Positions 36,458-44,915 of a stretch of 63,305 nt of DNA are shown here, one piece after another. Location: contig RAZP01000005.1 in assembly GCA_004028745.1 (NCBI GenBank), positions 1 to 63,305 of the forward strand. The letters are read 5' to 3'. Below the pieces are notes generated by a model that saw only the letters and a list, made by a program, of their open reading frames with translations, made no database searches and was not told where the DNA came from. The number at the start of each line of letters is the position of its first letter. Positions within the stretch are counted from its first letter, which is position 1. The stretch is from Prosthecochloris sp. (GTDB lineage Bacteria; Bacteroidota; Chlorobiia; Chlorobiales; Chlorobiaceae). Position numbers and translations under genes: made by a program.

Positions 36458-38242
36458 ATGAAAATTATTTTTCAGCTTGCCGAAAACAAGCGGACGCAGA
36501 TCATCGTATCGGTTGTACTTGCAGCGCTCAGCTCGGTCCTGGCGATCGTTCCCTATGCGTTGATCTATTACATCGTGCAGTACTATCTGCAAGAGGGAGA
36601 GGGGGCCGCCGCGGGGCCTGTTGTGGTCATTGTCGGGTGGGCGCTCTTTGCCATACTGCTCCACTATGTGCTTCGTGTCTCGGCGTTCGTCTTCAGCCAT
36701 ATAGCGGCCTTTGATCTTCTGTATCATATCCGCTCCCGCCTGGCCGGGCATCTCGGCAAGCTGCCCATGGGGTACTGGAACAGGAAGAATTCGGGTGCTG
36801 TTCGCAAGGTGATCCAGGAGGATGTCGAGGCAATAGAAAATTTTATCGCCCATCATGTGCCGGATTTTGTATCCGGTCTTATCCTGCCGGCGGTGACCCT
36901 GGCGTTTCTCTACGCGGTTGACTGGCGACTGGCTCTTGCCGCCACCGTCCCGTTGCCCCTCGGGCTGGGTCTGGTCCACTTCGCTATGGGCGGTTTCGGC
37001 CCGGGCGGGAAGAGAGCGGCGGTCATGGAGCGCTATCATACGGCCCTTGAAGACATGCATTCCCGGACGGTCGAGTACGTTCAGGGGATGCCGGTGATCA
37101 AGGTGTTCAATCTGACGGTCGATTCGTTCAACCGCCTCAGGGATTCGGTTGCTCTCTATGGCGAATTGCTGACCAGGTGGGCGAAGATTATGACGCCATT
37201 CTGGGCGGGGTTCACCTCGATCGTTCTCGGCGGCGGCGTGTTCATCCTCCCGGTTGCACTGTGGCTGCAGCAGCAGGGGCAGGTGGATATTCCCACGATC
37301 ATTCTTTTTCTACTTCTCGGAACCGGTTGTCTGGTCGGCCTGGTGAGTTTCATCACCATGACATCCAAAATGATGATGATTACCGAAGGGGCGAAGAGAA
37401 TTCAGAGCATGCTTCAGGAGGAGCAGCTTGTCGAACCCGATACACCGGCAAGGCCGTCGGGCTACGATATCGTGGTGGACAACGTCACGTTTCGTTACTC
37501 TCCCGATGCCGAGCCGGCGCTGAGCGATATCGACCTCGACATCCCGGAAGGAAGGTTCGTGGCACTGGTCGGCCCGAGCGGAGCCGGCAAGACTACGCTG
37601 GTACATCTTATCGCCAGGATGTGGGACGTATCGAGCGGCGAGATACGTATTGGCGGCAAGTCTCTTGCCGAACTGGGGTCGCGGGGTGTGAACGACGCCG
37701 TGGGCATGGTGTTTCAGGATGTCCGGATGCTGACGGCGACCGTGAGGGAGAATATCTGTATGGGGCGGCAGGATGTTTCGCAGGAAGCGCTTGAGAAGGC
37801 GGCAAGGGCTGCGGCGTGCCACGATTTTATCGAAGCGCTTCCCCGTGGGTATGACACGGTTATCGGCGAGGGTGGAGAGGTGCATCTCTCGGGCGGTGAA
37901 AAGCAGCGTGTCGCTCTGGCGAGGGTTATCCTGAAAAATCCGCCTATCGTGTTGCTCGACGAGGCTACGTCATACGCCGATGCCGAAAACGAGAGCCGCA
38001 TGCAGCATGCTTTTTCTTCTTTGATGCAAGGGCGTACCGTTATCGTCATCGCGCACCGCCTGTCGACGATCATGCATGCCGATGAGATCGTTGTCGTAGA
38101 CAGGGGGCGCATTGTTCAGCGGGGAACGCATGATCAGCTTGTCGGCGATGAGCGTGGAGTGTATTACCGGATGTGGAACGCTCGCCGGAAAGCTCATGAC
38201 TGGCAGTTTCAGGAAACGGAAAAAGAGAAGAACCTAAATTGA
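36458..38242 (+). CDS. ABC exporter half-transporter (IrtA/YbtP-like), second pair subunit 1
   Basis: 594 residues: membrane domain 15-320, nucleotide-binding domain with Walker A GPSGAGKTT near 371-379, signature LSGGEKQR, Walker B IVLLDEA and H-loop IAHRL. The D-loop reads SYAD in place of SALD, the same kind of change as in the exporter at 12510. It is 27 bp after the PepSY gene and forms a probable heterodimer with the product of 38508. Confidence 0.85.
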   Translation: MKIIFQLAENKRTQIIVSVVLAALSSVLAIVPYALIYYIVQYYLQEGEGAAAGPVVVIVGWALFAILLHYVLRVSAFVFSHIAAFDLLYHIRSRLAGHLGKLPMGYWNRKNSGAVRKVIQEDVEAIENFIAHHVPDFVSGLILPAVTLAFLYAVDWRLALAATVPLPLGLGLVHFAMGGFGPGGKRAAVMERYHTALEDMHSRTVEYVQGMPVIKVFNLTVDSFNRLRDSVALYGELLTRWAKIMTPFWAGFTSIVLGGGVFILPVALWLQQQGQVDIPTIILFLLLGTGCLVGLVSFITMTSKMMMITEGAKRIQSMLQEEQLVEPDTPARPSGYDIVVDNVTFRYSPDAEPALSDIDLDIPEGRFVALVGPSGAGKTTLVHLIARMWDVSSGEIRIGGKSLAELGSRGVNDAVGMVFQDVRMLTATVRENICMGRQDVSQEALEKAARAAACHDFIEALPRGYDTVIGEGGEVHLSGGEKQRVALARVILKNPPIVLLDEATSYADAENESRMQHAFSSLMQGRTVIVIAHRLSTIMHADEIVVVDRGRIVQRGTHDQLVGDERGVYYRMWNARRKAHDWQFQETEKEKNLN

Positions 38243-38333
38243 GCGATTGTCGAGCATGCCGCAGATGCAAGGCACAGGGAATGCCGCTGTAGTGATCTAC
38301 CGCAAGTTCCCTGTAACGAAGCAGATGCGGTAT

Positions 38334-38401
38334 GATCGGCAATCCCGAAGGGTTTCAAAACATGCGGTTCTTTATCGGTTTTTTCCTGCACCCGACAGGT
38401 G
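38334..38401. repeat. 68-bp repeat, copy 2
   Basis: Ungapped partner of 11539-11606 (about 84% identical). It lies in the 265-bp gap between the two exporter genes, again after an ABC exporter end. Possibly a decayed gene start on the minus strand. Confidence 0.55.
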
Positions 38402-38507
38402 ACGAATAATTATACCTTTTGAACAGTATAAGACACTTTTTTTTATAAACTTACTCTTATTGAGCATTTGTTGAAACGCTCAGTTTAGGAAGAAAGGAGT
38501 GTGACGT

Positions 38508-40259
38508 ATGAAAGCAGAACAGGAGAAAAAATGGAGTTTGTTCAGGGAGCAGCCCCGCGCGCTTCTCAGCATTTTTGTCGGAAATTTTATCAGCAATCTT
38601 CCTCGCGGCATGTTTACCGGCGGCATCTATGTGATCATTCTTTACCTGTCGGTCCCACTGCTGACGGATACCAGCGTTGATTTCCGGAACCTGTGGTTTT
38701 TTACGGGTTTGTACGCTGCGGTTTTTCTGGTGTATTTTCTGCTCTCGTTGTGGGGGCATACGAACAGTTTCGTGCAGTCGTATAAAATCTCCACGGCGTT
38801 GCGCCTCAAGCTGGGTGACAAGTTGCGGAAGCTGCCCCTTGGTTTTTTCAAGGCGAAGGACCCGGGTGATGTGACGTCGCGTATTCTTCATGATGTCACC
38901 AAGGCTGAAAACACGCTTTCCCATCAGCTTCCCGATATCGTTTCCGCGATCGTCGTACCGCTTCTGCTCGGCGCGTTCCTCGTCGTCATCGATGCTTCTC
39001 TTTTCGGGATCATCTTCGGGACCATAGCTGTGGCATCGGTGTTTCTCTTGGTCGCCTCGCGGATCGTGTCGCGTCTTGGCAAGAAGCACATCGCCTCGAT
39101 TACGTCCACGTCTTCCCGGCTGCTCGAATATGCCCGCACGCTCAGGCTGCTCAAGGCATACAACATGACGGGCGAGCACTTCGATTCCCTGAAGCAAGCG
39201 ATGCTGGAGCTGAAGAAACAAAGTTTTCGCGTGGAAGTGTTTACCGGAATCCCCGTGCAGGTTTTTCTCCTGATCCTCGATGTGGGATATCTCCTGATGC
39301 TTCTGGTCGGAGCCTGGATGATCACCGCCGGCGGGCTCGGCGTCGTGAACTACCTTACCTATGCCATCCTGGGGTACTTTTTTTTCGTTCCTGTCAAGAA
39401 TCTGGGGATCATGCTTGTGGAACTCCGCTACGCCATGGTTTCGACGGCTCGTATCGAAGAGGTTTTTTCCGCTGTGGAGCTTCCGGAAGATGCAGGCCGG
39501 CAGCCTCTGCAGGCTGGTGATATCGAGTTCAGGAACGTTCATTTTCGCTATCTCGATACCCCTGTTCTGCAAGGCTTGGACTGCATGATCCCTCATAAGA
39601 AAATGACTGCACTCGTCGGGCCTTCCGGATCGGGAAAAACCACGATGGTGAATCTTATTTCCCGTTTCTGGGATGTCGATGAAGGGGAGATTCTTTTTGG
39701 GGGACAGCCGGTGAAAGGGTGTAAAACCGGGCAGTTGCTCCGTAACGTTTCGATGGTTTTTCAGGATGTTTATCTGTTTAACGATACGGTTGCCAATAAC
39801 ATACGGGTTGGTAGAAGCGATGCTTCTCTGGATAGTGTTAGAGATGCTGCGCGCCAGGCTTGTTGTCATGAATTTATCGAGGAACTCCCTAACGGCTACG
39901 ACACGGTATTGGCGGAAGGAGGTGCTTCGCTTTCCGGCGGTGAAAAACAGAGAATTTCCATTGCCAGGGCGATCCTGAAAGACGCTCCGGTTGTCATGCT
40001 CGATGAGGCAACGGCATCCCTCGATCCGGAGAACGAAGCGGATATTCAGGAGGCATTCGACAACCTTGTGAAAAGCAAAACCGTGATCGTCATTGCGCAC
40101 CGGTTTCAGACAATCATGAATGCCGATCAGATTCTTGTCCTTGACAAAGGGAAAATTGTACAGCAGGGGAGGCATGAAGAACTGGTGGATCAGGAGGGAC
40201 TCTATGGACGATTCTGGCAGGAACAACAGAGGGCAAGGGGCTGGAAGATGCGAGCATGA
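38508..40259 (+). CDS. ABC exporter half-transporter (IrtB/YbtQ-like), second pair subunit 2
   Basis: 583 residues beginning at ATG 38508 with AAAGGAG upstream. It has six membrane helices, then Walker A GPSGSGKTT near residue 373, LSGGEKQR, VVMLDEA with the canonical D-loop ASLD, and IAHRF. It pairs with the SYAD-type subunit before it. In context it exports or imports the product of the NRPS system. Confidence 0.85.
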   Translation: MKAEQEKKWSLFREQPRALLSIFVGNFISNLPRGMFTGGIYVIILYLSVPLLTDTSVDFRNLWFFTGLYAAVFLVYFLLSLWGHTNSFVQSYKISTALRLKLGDKLRKLPLGFFKAKDPGDVTSRILHDVTKAENTLSHQLPDIVSAIVVPLLLGAFLVVIDASLFGIIFGTIAVASVFLLVASRIVSRLGKKHIASITSTSSRLLEYARTLRLLKAYNMTGEHFDSLKQAMLELKKQSFRVEVFTGIPVQVFLLILDVGYLLMLLVGAWMITAGGLGVVNYLTYAILGYFFFVPVKNLGIMLVELRYAMVSTARIEEVFSAVELPEDAGRQPLQAGDIEFRNVHFRYLDTPVLQGLDCMIPHKKMTALVGPSGSGKTTMVNLISRFWDVDEGEILFGGQPVKGCKTGQLLRNVSMVFQDVYLFNDTVANNIRVGRSDASLDSVRDAARQACCHEFIEELPNGYDTVLAEGGASLSGGEKQRISIARAILKDAPVVMLDEATASLDPENEADIQEAFDNLVKSKTVIVIAHRFQTIMNADQILVLDKGKIVQQGRHEELVDQEGLYGRFWQEQQRARGWKMRA

Positions 40260-40262
40260 TGA

Positions 40263-40352
40263 GGGCACCTCTAAAAACTTATTGCGCATCTCGATTGCTG
40301 CACTCCATCCGCCTTGCACTCGAACCGCTCATGACACTTTTTAGAGGTGCCC
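40263..40352. mobile_element. MITE-like element with 15-bp terminal inverted repeats
   Basis: GGGCACCTCTAAAAA (40263-40277) and its exact reverse complement (40338-40352) bound a 90-bp non-coding element. No flanking duplication is obvious. One end is recognisable again at 55061-55100. The ends look like those of insertion sequences, so this is probably a miniature derivative. Confidence 0.6.
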
Positions 40353-40378
40353 AATAATAATGGATAAAAGAGAATGAC

Positions 40379-41188
40379 ATGGAAAAGAAATTGCAGGGCG
40401 TTCCTGAAACAATGCTTATACCGCTTTGGGCGCGAGCCGAAGAGGCAAAGCAAGCTAATCCTATCATCAGAGATGATATAGCGGCGGCGTTGGTTCCCCG
40501 CATTGATTATGATTTTTCAAGATTTAAAGGAGCATGGTTAACGCAGGTCGGTGTTTCGGTCAGAACGATGCTGCTTGACAGGGCTGTTTGCGAATTTCTG
40601 CAACGAAGGCCAGGCGCGGTGGTCATTAACCTTGGTGCAGGTCTTGATACGCGCTATGAGCGCCTGAAAGATGATAGTATCATATATCGCTGGTATGACC
40701 TCGATCTTCCCGAGGCAATTGTGTTCAGGCGGCAGTTTTTCACCGAAAGCGATGAGAATATATGCATATCTAAATCTGTCTTTGATGAGTCCTGGTTCGA
40801 TGATGTTGAAACTACGGGCCGGCCGTTACTGATCATTGCAGAGGGGTTGTTCATGTATTTTACGGAAGATGAGGTTGCCGGTCTTTTCAAGCGGATGGTT
40901 TCCCGTCTACCGGACGCAGAAATACTTCTGGAAATGATTGCGCCACTGGCTGTCGGTAAGAGCAGGCAACATGATTCGGTAAGCAGGATCGGCAGTTCCG
41001 CAGAATTCAAGTGGGGGATAAAGGATAGCAGAAAAATCGAGCGGTGGCATGAAGATATACGATTTCTGGAAGAATGGAATTACTATGACTACCACAGGAA
41101 ACGATGGAAATGGTTCGGGATTATCGGGCGTCTGCCCCTTATCAGGCCGGTATTGTCAAACAGGATTGTTCATCTGGAGTTTGTCTGA
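40379..41188 (+). CDS. LCM-type SAM-dependent methyltransferase (copy 3)
   Basis: 269 residues; LQGVPETMLIPLWARAEEAK at 5-24, VINLGAGLDTRYERL near 81-95, YDLDLPEA, and LFMYFTEDEV in the middle. Closest in signature to the products at 2425 and 11652. It follows an ABC exporter pair, mirroring the 11652-16158 group where the methyltransferase comes first. It probably methylates the exported metallophore or a precursor. Confidence 0.82.
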   Translation: MEKKLQGVPETMLIPLWARAEEAKQANPIIRDDIAAALVPRIDYDFSRFKGAWLTQVGVSVRTMLLDRAVCEFLQRRPGAVVINLGAGLDTRYERLKDDSIIYRWYDLDLPEAIVFRRQFFTESDENICISKSVFDESWFDDVETTGRPLLIIAEGLFMYFTEDEVAGLFKRMVSRLPDAEILLEMIAPLAVGKSRQHDSVSRIGSSAEFKWGIKDSRKIERWHEDIRFLEEWNYYDYHRKRWKWFGIIGRLPLIRPVLSNRIVHLEFV

Positions 41189-41280
41189 GTGCTCTTCTGT
41201 TGATTTGTTATGTGTCCTGATTCGTTCGTTGGGCGGATAGGTTGGTAATGTTTTGAGGTGCTTTTAAAAAAGAGGTGAAT

Positions 41281-41931
41281 ATGCAGTTACATGAAAACGA
41301 TTCATATTGGGCGAAAAACGCATCGAAGTTCGATAAACATATACATTCAGATATAGAGGCGTTAGTAAAAAAAATTGGAAATGACATAGGCCATGTGGAT
41401 CGTGTTTTAGACGTGGCTGCGGGTACCGGAGTTGTCTCGCTTGAGTTGGCAAAACGTGTCAGACAGGTTGATGCCCTGGATCTGGAGCCGAAAATGATCT
41501 CTGTTGCGCAAAAAAAAGCAGATGAATCCCGCATTGTAAACATATCGTTTCATGTGCAAAGTGCGTATGAACTTGATTTCCCCGATCATATTTTTGATGC
41601 AATCGTAATTCTGAACTCTCTCCATGTCATGAAAGCGCCTGATGTGGCGTTAGGTGAGGCAAGGCGCGTGATCAAACCGACAGGATTGCTTGTAGCACCT
41701 ACGTATTGCCACGCTGAAACTGCAAAAAGCCTGGATAATTATCAAAGATGGGCCTCGAAGTCCGGGCACAAGTCTTATTATTTATTCACCTGCAACAGCC
41801 TGTGTGCATTGATTTCCGGTTGTGGTTTCGAGGTAAAGAAAAAAAGGACTGTTGAGATCAAACATGAGCGGCAGTCTCAAGGGATGATGCTGGGATATGT
41901 TGTTGCCAGCCCCGCCCCTGCCGCTTCTTGA
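41281..41931 (+). CDS. Class I SAM-dependent methyltransferase (UbiE-like)
   Basis: 216 residues from ATG 41281, with GAGGTG just upstream. Motif I is VLDVAAGTGVVSLELA (residues 42-57), the acidic motif ALDLEPKM follows, and the post-motif DAIVILNSLHVMKAPD is typical of Methyltransf_11. It is the last gene of the NRPS-linked block; the substrate is unknown. Confidence 0.8.
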   Translation: MQLHENDSYWAKNASKFDKHIHSDIEALVKKIGNDIGHVDRVLDVAAGTGVVSLELAKRVRQVDALDLEPKMISVAQKKADESRIVNISFHVQSAYELDFPDHIFDAIVILNSLHVMKAPDVALGEARRVIKPTGLLVAPTYCHAETAKSLDNYQRWASKSGHKSYYLFTCNSLCALISGCGFEVKKKRTVEIKHERQSQGMMLGYVVASPAPAAS

Positions 41932-42114
41932 AGCCGGTAAACTGTCCCTCCGAAAAGTGTAACGTTTTCTGATGTTTTTCGGTATTTTTTTCTGTAGCTT
42001 ATTTTGTTTTATTACATATGCTTATAGCTTTTTCAATAGGCTATGTTTGCTGTCTGGTATTTGCGAATATACTGGTTTTTTGTGTACCTATACATTTACA
42101 ACGCTGTTCTTTCT

Positions 42115-42340
42115 TTTGTGGCTGGTGCCGGCTTGAAAGCCGGAAAATAGGGAAGTACGTGAGATTCGTACACTGTACCCGCAACTGTAATGACGGAAAA
42201 CTTCCGTGAACCGCATCATGGCTCCATGATGTAGGATCGGAGGTATATATGGTCACTGTGTGATGTTGATTTCCGCCCGGAAATCCACGGGAAGGCCATG
42301 TACATGATACACTCCGTTGAAAGTCAGGAGACCTGCCAGT
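42115..42340 (+). promoter_or_regulatory. Cobalamin riboswitch
   Basis: The order of conserved elements is that of the AdoCbl/B12 aptamer: GGTGCCGGC, AATAGGGAA, ACTGTACCCGCAACTGTAA, the TCACTG element (42252-42257), GGGAAGGCC (42290-42298) and a perfect B12 box AGTCAGGAGACCTGCC (42322-42337). No cobalamin transport or synthesis gene follows closely; the next gene is about 690 bp downstream. Confidence 0.9.
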
Positions 42341-42617
42341 TAGCCACTATACCGGTAAATGAACTACGGGTTTATAGTTTCGGTAATGCTCAAAGGATTG
42401 TTTTTGAAGATAATATCGCCTTTTGAAACGGATGGGGTCTTGTTGCCGTCTTTTATGTTTCATTATGTGCATTCATCGTTGACAGATAAGCTGTTTGCTG
42501 TCCTGAAATGTATGTGAATGCCGGTTGTGTCAAACTGTTTCTTGAGGCATGTGGGGTGTCGTCATCAGGGTGGGTGACAGGCAAGCCGTTTTTGCAAGAT
42601 GAACGCATTATTTTTTT

Positions 42618-42646
42618 GTTTTTTTATTTTGTCTAAATAAAAATAA
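42618..42646 (+). promoter_or_regulatory. Putative iron box E with promoter
   Basis: Arms GTTTTTTTATTTTG and CTAAATAAAAATAA flank a central T. TTGTCT 42629-42634 and TATAAA 42650-42655 are 15 bp apart. Confidence 0.7.
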
Positions 42647-43027
42647 ATCTATAAACTGAACCATAATCATTTCATCGGTGCTTTTCTTGCCTGTACCCCA
42701 TGTGAAAGAGCCAGGCAGGAAGAATTCAGCTTTTCCTGAAAAAGGATGGTTGAAAAAAGGTTGCCTGCTCGTTAAAGGGTAGCCTTACGCAACAACGGTT
42801 TTTCTAAGACTTGAAATATTTGTGCTGTCAGGACGGTGCATTTCGTAGTGCAGGCGTTTATTGGTGGGTTTTTGTTGTGTTTTAGTGTAAAAAAGATGTT
42901 AAAAAAGCCGGAAATATCAGTGTTTTTGTCTCTGGTTGAATTTTGGTAGTACCAACAAACAGTTTCAGGATTGACTTCTCAGGTTGTCTGTTTTTTTCCT
43001 GCGAGCTCAAAACTACTTCAAGGGGGT

Positions 43028-43900
43028 ATGGTACGGAACAATGGGCGGTTTACAGGGGTGTGTCACGGAACGGTGGGTGAGATAATACAGGGCCCGTTTC
43101 ATATGCACAGAAACATATCGATCAGTGTTATTTCCCTTCATGCCAGAAAGTACAGTTGGGTGCATTTCATGAACAGCGGTTGCGACAATATAGAGCATGT
43201 GGCGAAAAAAAAGCCTCGTTGCATGAAAGCCATCGACTTGTACGGAGCTCTCCATAAAACGGATCGGCCGAAAGGGGAGTGGAGCTTCTACTCGGAACTG
43301 GCTACAGGCAAGGGAATGTCGAGCTCTACGGCGGATATCGTTTCCACTATCCGCTGTCTTGACAAGATAAACGGCAGGGTCACGGATGAACAGTCCGTAT
43401 CGAAAATATTGAAAGGAATCGAGCGTTCCGACAGCGTTTTCATGAACAGCTATGCCTTGTACCTGAGTGACAGGCAGCAAACCGTCAGAACATTCAGATC
43501 CAGGCCGCAGCTTCATTGTTATTACATCGATGAAGGAGGGCGAATCGAAACGGAAAGTACGTATGAGCTTCTTTTGATGCATTACCGGAAAAAACTGCAT
43601 CAGTACAATCTGAATCTCGACTCGACCATAAAGGCTTTCGACAAACGGGATTATAAAAAACTGACGGAGTGCGCCACGCAGAGCGCGATTTTATCTCAAG
43701 ACGTGCTACCGAAAAGGAACCTGGATTCGTTCCTGAATTACAAAGAACATTTCAAGGCAGACGGTGTATTTGTTGCGCATACAGGAACCTTGATAGGATA
43801 TCTGTATGCGCGCAATCCTTTAGAAACAATGGTGGCTGACGTAGCGGCTTTTGCGAGATCGCTCGGGCACCAGATCCAATACACGCAAGCGGGCTTCTGA
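43028..43900 (+). CDS. GHMP-family kinase (PduX/L-threonine-kinase-like)
   Basis: 290 residues from ATG 43028 (G-rich ribosome site just before); an upstream TTG at 42971 is less likely. GVCHGTVGEIIQGPF at the N-terminus and GKGMSSSTADIVST near residues 95-108 (the GHMP ATP-binding loop) resemble PduX, which phosphorylates free L-threonine. Next to a PLP enzyme of the cysteine-synthase fold, it may supply O-phosphoserine or O-phosphothreonine as an activated substrate. It opens the second metallophore-like operon and overlaps none of it; the next start is 1 bp after its stop. Confidence 0.75.
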   Translation: MVRNNGRFTGVCHGTVGEIIQGPFHMHRNISISVISLHARKYSWVHFMNSGCDNIEHVAKKKPRCMKAIDLYGALHKTDRPKGEWSFYSELATGKGMSSSTADIVSTIRCLDKINGRVTDEQSVSKILKGIERSDSVFMNSYALYLSDRQQTVRTFRSRPQLHCYYIDEGGRIETESTYELLLMHYRKKLHQYNLNLDSTIKAFDKRDYKKLTECATQSAILSQDVLPKRNLDSFLNYKEHFKADGVFVAHTGTLIGYLYARNPLETMVADVAAFARSLGHQIQYTQAGF

Positions 43901-43901
43901 C

Positions 43902-44906
43902 ATGTACGATCATATATCGGATGCAATGAAAAAACCGGCAATAATAAAGCTCGAAAGCAACCTCTTCGCGTTGCGATTCGAGACAATGAAATTGTATTCC
44001 ACAATAACGGCGGTAGAGCGTCTTCTCGATGAAGGACGGATTGACGAGAAAACAACGCTCATAGACAGTTCCAGTGGTTTGTATGCCTATGCTCTTGCGA
44101 TGGCCTGTCATAAGCATGGATTGAGGTCCCACATCGTTGCGTCAACCACAATCAGCAAGAGCCTGGCCAGCCTGCTTGAAAACCTCGGGGCACAGGTGGA
44201 AAAAATACCTCCGCAAACGACCCTTAAACTGGACCAGAAATTCCGGGTCGAAAAAGTACTGGATGTCATAGGAAAAAAACAGAACCACTATTGGATGAGG
44301 CAATACCATGACGATATCCATTACCTGGGGTATGAAGAGGTTGCGGAGCAGATAGGGCGTGAGGTGGGCACTGAAAATCTTACTGTGGTCGGTGCGGTGG
44401 GTTCGGGTTGTTCGACTGGAGGAATAACAAGCTACCTGAGACACGAGAACGAGGAGGTCAGGTTGATTGGCGTAGAACCATTCGGGAGTGTGACGTTTGG
44501 CAGTCAGAAAATTCAAGATCCGGATATGCTGGTTGCCGGAATAGGTTCGTCGATCGAGTTTCAGAATGTCAGGCATGAACTGTATGACGACATTCACTGG
44601 GTGTCATTTAACTACTCCAGAGTTGGTGCAATAAACCTGCTTAGAGCGCATGCAATATTTGCAGGATTGTCCAGCGGGTGTGCTTATCTGGTGGCCAGAC
44701 ATGAGGCCATGGCAGACAATCGAGGAAACTACGTATTCATTATGCCCGACACAGGACATCGCTATATCGACGAGGTTTTTGCAGACAACGAAGATGTTTT
44801 AGACATAGACAGTTTGGCCCCGACAACAATAAAAAGCACGAATGAAATAGCCCTCGAGTGGTCCAAAATGAGTTGGAGCCGTAGAACAAATACACTTGAA
44901 ACATAA
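43902..44906 (+). CDS. PLP-dependent beta-replacement enzyme (cysteine synthase/SbnA-like)
   Basis: 334 residues of fold type II. The N-terminal KLESNLFALRFETMKLYS places the PLP lysine at about K30, but the usual S-x-K-D-R is changed to T-M-K-L-Y; the phosphate-binding loop GAVGSGCSTGG is intact near 160-170. SbnA-type relatives swap phosphate of O-phosphoserine for an amine on the way to 2,3-diaminopropionate. With the adjacent GHMP kinase this suggests a diamino-acid building block. Start ATG 43902. Confidence 0.75.
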   Translation: MYDHISDAMKKPAIIKLESNLFALRFETMKLYSTITAVERLLDEGRIDEKTTLIDSSSGLYAYALAMACHKHGLRSHIVASTTISKSLASLLENLGAQVEKIPPQTTLKLDQKFRVEKVLDVIGKKQNHYWMRQYHDDIHYLGYEEVAEQIGREVGTENLTVVGAVGSGCSTGGITSYLRHENEEVRLIGVEPFGSVTFGSQKIQDPDMLVAGIGSSIEFQNVRHELYDDIHWVSFNYSRVGAINLLRAHAIFAGLSSGCAYLVARHEAMADNRGNYVFIMPDTGHRYIDEVFADNEDVLDIDSLAPTTIKSTNEIALEWSKMSWSRRTNTLET

Positions 44907-44915
44907 AGAAAAAAA

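Larger units (their letters stand above)
41932..42970. other. Long intergenic region with riboswitch and iron box E
   Basis: Over 1 kb without a supported gene. It carries a cobalamin riboswitch (about 42115-42340), then about 280 bp of unexplained sequence, then iron box E and a leader of about 370 nt before the GHMP kinase. A 43-codon frame at 42298-42429 overlaps the riboswitch end and is not taken as a gene. Confidence 0.65.

Noticed and set aside
38457..40319. 620-codon open frame on the minus strand
   Set aside because: It lies entirely antisense to a well-supported ABC exporter, its translation shows no domain, and it has the biased composition of a mirrored coding frame.
40263..40352. 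Inverted repeat as an ordinary terminator
   Set aside because: The 15-bp arms are 60 bp apart, too far for an intrinsic terminator, and no T run follows.
42298..42429. 43-codon frame overlapping the riboswitch end
   Set aside because: It includes the B12 box itself, so its coding potential is dictated by RNA structure; no ribosome site is evident.
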